This document shows, piece by piece, positions 58,812 to 64,000 of a stretch of 64,000 nucleotides of DNA. Source of the DNA: UBA7803 sp036381275 (GTDB lineage Bacteria; Pseudomonadota; Gammaproteobacteria; Pseudomonadales; Azotimanducaceae); contig DASVDC010000041.1 in NCBI GenBank assembly GCA_036381275.1, positions 46,020 to 110,019 on the forward strand, read 5' to 3'. A program made the position numbers and the translations under genes. Each line of letters starts with the position of its first letter. The first letter of the stretch is position 1. The notes under the pieces are model-generated. The model made no database searches, was not told the DNA's origin, and saw only the letters and a list, made by a program, of their open reading frames with translations.

Positions 58812-59819
58812 TCAGGCGCCGGGTTCCTGCTGCGGACGGGTATCGGACGCGGTGGTCGCGGGAGCGGCCGCCTCGGTGCGCTCCTCGGCCGCATCCGCGT
58901 CACCCCCTTCCGCCGCGTCATCCTGCGCCGACTCGTCGGCATCGGCAACCAGCGTGTCCGGCTCGGGGAGCAACTGGTCACCGAGGTAGCCCGACAGCTT
59001 GAACGCACCGTCGCGGCGGTCGGAGGTCACGCGGTACTGGCTGCCGTCGTCCGCACGGTAGAGACGGAGCTGATAAGGTCCCTGCGCGTCCGTGACGGTG
59101 AGCACCGCCGTCGGCTCCGTCTTCGCATCGGGCGGCTCGGCCACGCCGGTGACCCGCAGCTCCCGGATGCGACGCGCGAGGTCGTCGGCCGCTTCCTGAT
59201 CGGCCGGGGCACCGTCGATGCGCCAGCTCCCCTCCTCCCGGGTGATCTTCCAGGCGTCGGCGCGGGCGATACCGGTGACCTCGCCCTGCGGCTGCAGCAG
59301 CGTCTTGTCGAGCCAGTCGTCTGCCTTGGTCGGCACCTGATAGTTCGAGAGCGCGACGCTGTAGACGGCGCTGTCGTCCGCGCGGCGCGCGTGCACCTGC
59401 TGATAGCCGGGCGAGGTGCCGAGATACAGCTCGGCCACCGGGTCCCCGTCCGCGACGAGCACGACATGGCGCTGGAACTTCTCTTCGGTGACCTCGAAGC
59501 GCTCCGCCGCGCCGCTGGTGGTAGCGACCGGCCACGGCGCTTCCAGGCCGGCCAGCTTGTCGAGCACGTCGCCTATTTTGTCGTCGTCCGCCGGCAGCCC
59601 GCTCGGCAGCTTCCAGCCGTCTTCGCCGCGGGTCAGCACCAGGGTTTCGGCGTTTTCGCCGTCGCCGGTGATGCGCAGCTCGTCGACCGCCTCGGCTTCG
59701 AACGTGAGCAGCGGTCCCGGCTCGCTCTCGCCGACGCCGGACTCGGCGAACAGCACCACCGCGATGATCACGAGCTGCAGCGCCAGCAGCCCGGAAAGCC
59801 AGCCGACTCGCCCGCTCAT
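58812..59819 (-). CDS. DUF4340 protein, component of Gld-type ABC system
   Basis: 335 residues. An N-terminal transmembrane helix (LSGLLALQLVIIAVVLF) anchors a beta-rich periplasmic domain of the DUF4340 type (ADDDKIGDVLDKLAGLEAPW, EKFQRHVVLVADGDPVAELY). The C-terminal 60 residues are acidic and low-complexity. DUF4340 proteins follow GldG-like genes in many bacteria, and here the start overlaps the stop of the permease fusion by 4 bp. The role is unknown; perhaps a periplasmic partner of the transporter. Confidence 0.88.
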   Translation of the reverse strand: MSGRVGWLSGLLALQLVIIAVVLFAESGVGESEPGPLLTFEAEAVDELRITGDGENAETLVLTRGEDGWKLPSGLPADDDKIGDVLDKLAGLEAPWPVATTSGAAERFEVTEEKFQRHVVLVADGDPVAELYLGTSPGYQQVHARRADDSAVYSVALSNYQVPTKADDWLDKTLLQPQGEVTGIARADAWKITREEGSWRIDGAPADQEAADDLARRIRELRVTGVAEPPDAKTEPTAVLTVTDAQGPYQLRLYRADDGSQYRVTSDRRDGAFKLSGYLGDQLLPEPDTLVADADESAQDDAAEGGDADAAEERTEAAAPATTASDTRPQQEPGA

Positions 59820-62788
59820 GCCGATCCCTCCGTCAGCCAGGACCGATAACGGCCCTCGTCGATCTTCACCCGCCGGCGGTGCCCGAGGAACACCAGCCCG
59901 ACGCCGCCGAGCGCCAGCGCATAGTTCAGCGTCTCGAGCCCCGCCTGCTCCGTCGAATCCATCGGCGGCAGCGTGCGGTTGAAATGACCGCGCGAGCGGA
60001 TCTGCAGCAGATTGCGGTCCTCCAGTGCGTAGTCCACCACGTTCGCCATCATCTGCACGCTGTTGCCGTAGATCGTGCCTTCCGCGGCGCCGATGCGTTG
60101 CAGCACCTGATCGGCGAGGAAGTCGTTCGAGCCGAACACGAACAGGCGCGCCGACTCGGGCGAGCGCTCGATCACGCTGCTGACGACGCCGAGCCGGTCC
60201 GCGGTGCTGAGCTTCTCCGCATCGTCCGCCGCATCGTCTTCGCCGGCCGCATCAGCCCCCTCGGCGTCGGCCTCGTCGGCGTCCGCCTTGCCGTCGTCGG
60301 CCTGATCGGACTCCTTATGCTCGAGCAGCGGCGACGACTTGCCGGCGAAGTACGACTGGAAGCGCCCTTCCATCACCAGCGCCAGCGTCCGCGGACCGCG
60401 TTCGCCGGTCGGGGCGAAGCCGGAGAGGCCCGTTTCGGTGATGCGCGGCATCAGGTTCGGATCGTTCGACACCCAGCTTCCGGCGGAGCTCGTGAGCAGC
60501 TCCGTCACCTGGCGGCCGCTGTCCTCCGGCAGATCGACCTCGAGCGGCGAGGCCCAGGCCATCGTCACCTGCGGCAGCGCGGCGGTGATCGGCACGTCTT
60601 CGTTCAGCCCCGGCGGACGCACGTCGATGAAGTACGGATAGTCGAGCATCACCAGCTCCTGGAAGCTGAAGCCGCCCACCTGCCGGGTCACCGGCGCCGG
60701 GAACGCCGCGTTCTGCGGGTCCATCACCAGCCCGTCGCCGACGGTGATGCCGTGGTGCTCGAGCCATTGCTCGAGCCCGGACGTGCGCGGCGTCGCGGTC
60801 AGGGATCGCTGGCTGACCGTGGCCGAGTAATCGCCGGTGGCGACCACGACGGTGCCGCCTTTCATCAGGAACTGATCCACCGCGAACACCTCGCGCTCGC
60901 CGAGGTTCTGCGGATCCACCAGCATCAGCAGCTCCGCCTGCTCGGGCACCTGACCCTCGGACAGATCCGCGTCGACCACGTTGTAATCCTGCTGCAGAAA
61001 CTCGCGCAGCTGCGTGAACGCATTGCCCATCGACTGGTGCATCATGCCCGTCATCGGCGGGGGGCCTTCCGGAGCCGTCAGCGCCACGGTCTTCAGCATG
61101 CCGGTGGCGAAGCGCGCCAGCCCTTCCTCGATCGCATCCCGGGTCGCTTCCGCGGACAACGCATCCGGCAGGGGCACCTGAACGAAGGTCTCGCCGTCGG
61201 TCAGCGTCAGATAGAAGTAGAACGGGTTCAGGTCGAACAGGCTCGCCGCCATCGGCTGCAGACCGTATTGCTCCTGGATCTGCCGCGCCACGCTGCCGTC
61301 GCCGGCCTGCGGATCGACGATCTCGGCGGCGAACTTCTCGCCGGCCTCCGAGGTGAGCTCCTCGAGCACGCCCTTCAGCACGCCGCGGTACTCGACCAGC
61401 GCCGGCGGCAGCACCTCGTCCGAGGAGATGTAGCCGGTGAACTGCACCGGCTCGGTCAGATTGGCGAACAGATTGCCGCCGCTCTGGAAGCCGTACAGCA
61501 CCTTCTTGATGGTGCTGGTGACGTCGTACTCGGGGTTGCGCAGCTGAACGTCCAGCTCGTCCTCGCCGCGGACCTTCACCTCGATCAGGTCGCGGAAGCC
61601 GAGCACTTCGTACTCGTCGCCGTACTTCACCAGCACGTCGAAGTAGGAGTTGACCAGGCTCGACTGGTACCGGTCCGCGACCTGGAACGGTACCGGCCGG
61701 ATGCCGTAGCGGCTGTTCGCCTCTTCCTCGAGCTCCGGATGCTCGGCCGGATCGATCACCTCGACCCGTACCTTGCCGTCGCCGGCGATCTCGTACTCCT
61801 TCAGGAGATCGCGCATCTGCGGCACCAGCGGCGCGAGCAGCGGATGGGTCTGGTTGCTGAAATAGCCCCGGATCAGGAGCGGCTCGCGAAGCTGCGCGAG
61901 ATAACTGCGGGTCGCATCCGAGATCGAATAGATGTTGCCCTCGGTCATGTCGACCCGCAGCCCCGTGAGCTGCGAGAGCCAGACGTTGGCCGCGAGCAGG
62001 TTCGCGATCACGAGCAGCGTGCCCAGCACCCAGCCCCGGTGCTTGATCCGGGCACCGTCGTGGGCCCAGCGCTGCACCTCGAGCGCGTACGCGTTCAACG
62101 TGAGGAACACGGCCAGCAGCGAGACGTAGAAGTACAGGTCGCGCACGTCCAGCACGCCGCGCGCGATGTCCTCGAACCGCGAGCCGGTGCCGAAGCCGCG
62201 CAGGAGCTCCGCCCAGGTGCCGCCGACCAGGCTCGTCAGCACCGGCGAGCCGACCAGGTAGAACACGCCGGCGACGAACGACGCGAGAATCAGGCTGACG
62301 ATCTGGCTGTCGGTGCGCGCGCTGACGAACAGCCCGATCGCGAGGTACGCGGCGCCGAGCAGCATCGCTGCGACGTAGCCGGCGATCACCGGCCCCCAGT
62401 CGAGATCGGCGATGAACGAGACGCTGATCGGCAGCGGCAAGGTCAACAGCAGCGCGATGCCGAGCAGGATCCAGCACGCGAGGAACTTGCCGAGCACGAA
62501 CTCCCAGCCGCTCACCGGCAGGGTCGCGACGAACTCGAGCGTGCCGGTACGGCGCTCCTCACTCCACATGCGCATGGTCAGCGCCGCCGACAGGAAGATC
62601 AGCAGCACCGGCATCCATTCGAACATCGGCCGCACGTCGGCGATGTTGCGGGCGAAGAACGCTTCACCCCAGAAGAACACGAACAGCGTGACGGCGAGAA
62701 ACGCGAGCAGGAACAGATAGCCGACGGGCGAAGCGAAGAACAGCCGCAGCTCCTTCTTGGCGATGCGCCGGATCACTTCAAGCCGCAT
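59816..62788 (-). CDS. ABC-2 permease fused to GldG-like domain
   Basis: 990 residues from ATG 62788 (AGGAGG 6 nt upstream; the earlier GTG is part of this ribosome site). The first 245 residues are a six-helix ABC-2 permease like GldF (SPVGYLFLLAFLAVTLFVFF). A further helix (GWVLGTLLVIANLLAANVWL) starts a GldG-like domain to residue 880 with DMTEGNIYSISDATRSYL, LREPLLIRGYFSN and MLVDPQNLGEREVFAVDQFL, interrupted by an acidic run, and a final transmembrane anchor. It works with the ATPase at 62778. In Bacteroidetes GldF and GldG are separate. Confidence 0.9.
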   Translation of the reverse strand: MRLEVIRRIAKKELRLFFASPVGYLFLLAFLAVTLFVFFWGEAFFARNIADVRPMFEWMPVLLIFLSAALTMRMWSEERRTGTLEFVATLPVSGWEFVLGKFLACWILLGIALLLTLPLPISVSFIADLDWGPVIAGYVAAMLLGAAYLAIGLFVSARTDSQIVSLILASFVAGVFYLVGSPVLTSLVGGTWAELLRGFGTGSRFEDIARGVLDVRDLYFYVSLLAVFLTLNAYALEVQRWAHDGARIKHRGWVLGTLLVIANLLAANVWLSQLTGLRVDMTEGNIYSISDATRSYLAQLREPLLIRGYFSNQTHPLLAPLVPQMRDLLKEYEIAGDGKVRVEVIDPAEHPELEEEANSRYGIRPVPFQVADRYQSSLVNSYFDVLVKYGDEYEVLGFRDLIEVKVRGEDELDVQLRNPEYDVTSTIKKVLYGFQSGGNLFANLTEPVQFTGYISSDEVLPPALVEYRGVLKGVLEELTSEAGEKFAAEIVDPQAGDGSVARQIQEQYGLQPMAASLFDLNPFYFYLTLTDGETFVQVPLPDALSAEATRDAIEEGLARFATGMLKTVALTAPEGPPPMTGMMHQSMGNAFTQLREFLQQDYNVVDADLSEGQVPEQAELLMLVDPQNLGEREVFAVDQFLMKGGTVVVATGDYSATVSQRSLTATPRTSGLEQWLEHHGITVGDGLVMDPQNAAFPAPVTRQVGGFSFQELVMLDYPYFIDVRPPGLNEDVPITAALPQVTMAWASPLEVDLPEDSGRQVTELLTSSAGSWVSNDPNLMPRITETGLSGFAPTGERGPRTLALVMEGRFQSYFAGKSSPLLEHKESDQADDGKADADEADAEGADAAGEDDAADDAEKLSTADRLGVVSSVIERSPESARLFVFGSNDFLADQVLQRIGAAEGTIYGNSVQMMANVVDYALEDRNLLQIRSRGHFNRTLPPMDSTEQAGLETLNYALALGGVGLVFLGHRRRVKIDEGRYRSWLTEGSA

Positions 62789-63725
62789 GAGCCGCCTCCT
62801 CACGCTCCTGCCGGCGCGCGCGTAGGTCCATTTCGTTCACCTCCCGGAAGACCGCCTCGAGATCCCGCTGCGCCGGCGCGAGCCGGTACAGCGGCTGGCC
62901 GGCCGAGACCAGCCGCGCCGCCACGCGCTCCGCGACCGGATCCGTACTGCCAGGCGTTTCGATTTCCCAGGCGCCATCGTCCGCACCCCGATGGATCGCG
63001 CGGATACCGGGCTCGCCGGCCAGAATCTGCTGGAGGTCCGCGCCCGGCGCGGTGCGCACGTGCAGGCGATTGCTCTGGCGCAGATTCTCGAGCCGCTCGT
63101 CCACCGCGAGCACGCCGCTGTGCAGGATCAGCACGCGGTCACAGATCGCGTTGACCTCCTGCATGATGTGGGTCGACAGGATCACCGTGGCGCGCTCGGA
63201 GAGCCGCTTGATCAGCTCGCGCATGTGCTGGGTCTGCCCCGGATCGAGCCCGTTGGTCGGCTCGTCCAGAATCAGGAAACGCGGTTCGTGCAGGATCGCC
63301 TGGGCGACGCCGAGGCGCTGCTTGTAGCCCCGCGACAACGTCGCGATCGGATCGAACGCCTTGCTCCCGAGCTCGGTGGCTTCGATCGCCCGGCGCACCG
63401 CCGGCGCCGGATCCACCCCGCGCAGCTCGGCGGTGTACGCGAGGTAATCGGCTACCGACAGCTCCGGATACAGCGGCAGGTTCTCGGGCAGGTAACCGAG
63501 CTGGGCCTGCACCCGCTGGCGGTCGTCCTCGACCACCACGCCGTCGACCGTGACGGTACCGGCGCTCGGTTCCAGGTAGCCGGTGAGCATCTTCATGATC
63601 GTGGTCTTGCCGGCCCCGTTGTGACCGAGCAGACCGACGATCTCGCCCTGACCGATCGCGAACGAGACGTTGTCCACGGCCAGGAAGTCGCCGTAGCGAC
63701 GGCTGAGCGCCTGCGCTTCGATCAT
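62778..63725 (-). CDS. ABC transporter ATP-binding protein, GldA-like
   Basis: 315 residues. Walker A is GLLGHNGAGKTTIMKML, the signature LSRGYKQRLGVAQAI and Walker B FLILDEPTNGLDP, with the H-loop in ILSTHIMQEV. The C-terminal extension (residues 225-315) is typical of GldA/CcmA-like subunits. Its stop overlaps the permease start by 11 bp. It powers the ABC system of the following genes, an exporter of unknown substrate. Confidence 0.94.
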   Translation of the reverse strand: MIEAQALSRRYGDFLAVDNVSFAIGQGEIVGLLGHNGAGKTTIMKMLTGYLEPSAGTVTVDGVVVEDDRQRVQAQLGYLPENLPLYPELSVADYLAYTAELRGVDPAPAVRRAIEATELGSKAFDPIATLSRGYKQRLGVAQAILHEPRFLILDEPTNGLDPGQTQHMRELIKRLSERATVILSTHIMQEVNAICDRVLILHSGVLAVDERLENLRQSNRLHVRTAPGADLQQILAGEPGIRAIHRGADDGAWEIETPGSTDPVAERVAARLVSAGQPLYRLAPAQRDLEAVFREVNEMDLRARRQEREEAAHAA

Positions 63726-63803
63726 TCGCAGCTCCTCACCTCCTTGCGCAAAGCCGCAAACATAGGGACGCTTCGCGAAATTTCAACCACCGGATCGCGC
63801 AGC

Positions 63804-64000
63804 ATGTTGATCGACGGACCAACGGGGCCGCTGGAGGCCCGTATGGATCGTGCCGGCTCGCCCATCGGCGTTCAGGCGGTGCTCTGCCATCCCCATCCGC
63901 TCTACGGCGGCAGCCTGCACGACGCCGTGCTCGATTGTCTGACAACGGCGCTGCTGCAGAGCGGCGTCGACGTGCTCCGCTTCAACTTCCGCGGCGTCGG
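63804..64000 (+). CDS. Alpha/beta hydrolase (3' partial)
   Basis: The first 65 residues are visible; the rest is outside the window. CHPHPLYGGSLHDAVL and VLRFNFRGVG are the conserved opening of a small alpha/beta hydrolase family in which the nucleophile elbow lies further on. The ATG lies 79 bp from the divergent ATPase gene. No specific substrate can be named. Confidence 0.8.
   Translation, partial: MLIDGPTGPLEARMDRAGSPIGVQAVLCHPHPLYGGSLHDAVLDCLTTALLQSGVDVLRFNFRGV

Noticed and set aside
59879..63154. Long plus-strand frame opposite the Gld-type operon
   Set aside because: His/Arg/Gln-rich shadow of the fusion permease and ATPase genes; no ribosome site or domain.

Overview
The window is gene-dense, roughly 70% GC by eye, and reads as an ordinary chromosomal segment of a high-GC gammaproteobacterium. 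Fur next to feoAB, an ExbB/ExbD/TonB-type locus, CorA, a MocR regulator, DUF6491 and DUF3108 proteins and several fatty-acid/acyl-CoA genes point that way (inference; Nevskiales/Steroidobacterales-like orders would fit, but I cannot place it further). I see no rRNA, tRNA, CRISPR array, transposase, phage or plasmid gene.

Layout. 1-5.5 kb: end of a copper monooxygenase-like gene with EF-hands, then a nucleotide/ADP-ribose clean-up neighbourhood (two Nudix hydrolases, a macrodomain, a dimeric dUTPase) with a flavin oxidoreductase and a radical SAM protein. 5.6-11.4 kb: 2-hydroxyacid dehydrogenase, two acyl-CoA dehydrogenases and Lon. 11.4-18.3 kb: WYL regulator with a palindromic operator, conserved hypotheticals, TDT-type transporter, AlkA-like glycosylase, M20 amidohydrolase, CorA. 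18.4-21.1 kb: secreted FG-GAP/VCBS beta-propeller protein and a DUF6491 protein. 21.1-30.5 kb: a ten-gene minus-strand operon (TlpA-like thioredoxin, four periplasmic/TPR proteins, a small exported protein, ExbB, two ExbD, a TonB-like protein) resembling the Agl/Glt type of proton-driven trans-envelope machine. 30.6-38.7 kb: SnoaL-like tandem protein, LuxR regulator, ApbE, serine hydrolase, cysteine synthase-like enzyme, STAS-like protein, enoyl-CoA hydratase, Ldh-family dehydrogenase. 38.8-41.7 kb: fur, a Fur box, feoA, feoB. 41.7-43.8 kb: ECF sigma/anti-sigma/exported coiled-coil operon. 43.9-48.7 kb: MerR-TPR fusion, BamA/TamA-like barrel, TauD-type dioxygenase, DinB and FmdB proteins. 48.7-51.8 kb: a compact four-gene cassette with one intact diiron ferritin-like protein, a paralogue that has lost every metal ligand, and two SCP2-like proteins. 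51.9-58.8 kb: HIT, DUF3565, MocR with divergent AhpD-like and cupin genes, thiolase, DUF3108, HAD, PAP2 phosphatase. 58.8-63.7 kb: a Gld-type ABC exporter (ATPase, permease fused to GldG-like domain, DUF4340). The right edge cuts an alpha/beta hydrolase.

The most interesting items are the diiron/SCP2 cassette (it mimics the alpha/beta organisation of bacterial multicomponent monooxygenases in miniature and has no visible reductase), the Agl/Glt-like operon whose two ExbD proteins differ at the proton-binding Asp, and an in-frame pair of perfect hairpins inserted into an acyl-CoA dehydrogenase gene. A REP-like palindrome recurs at least five times between genes, mostly in 3'-3' gaps. Several operators are visible (Fur, WYL, MocR, an unassigned 7-3-7 palindrome).
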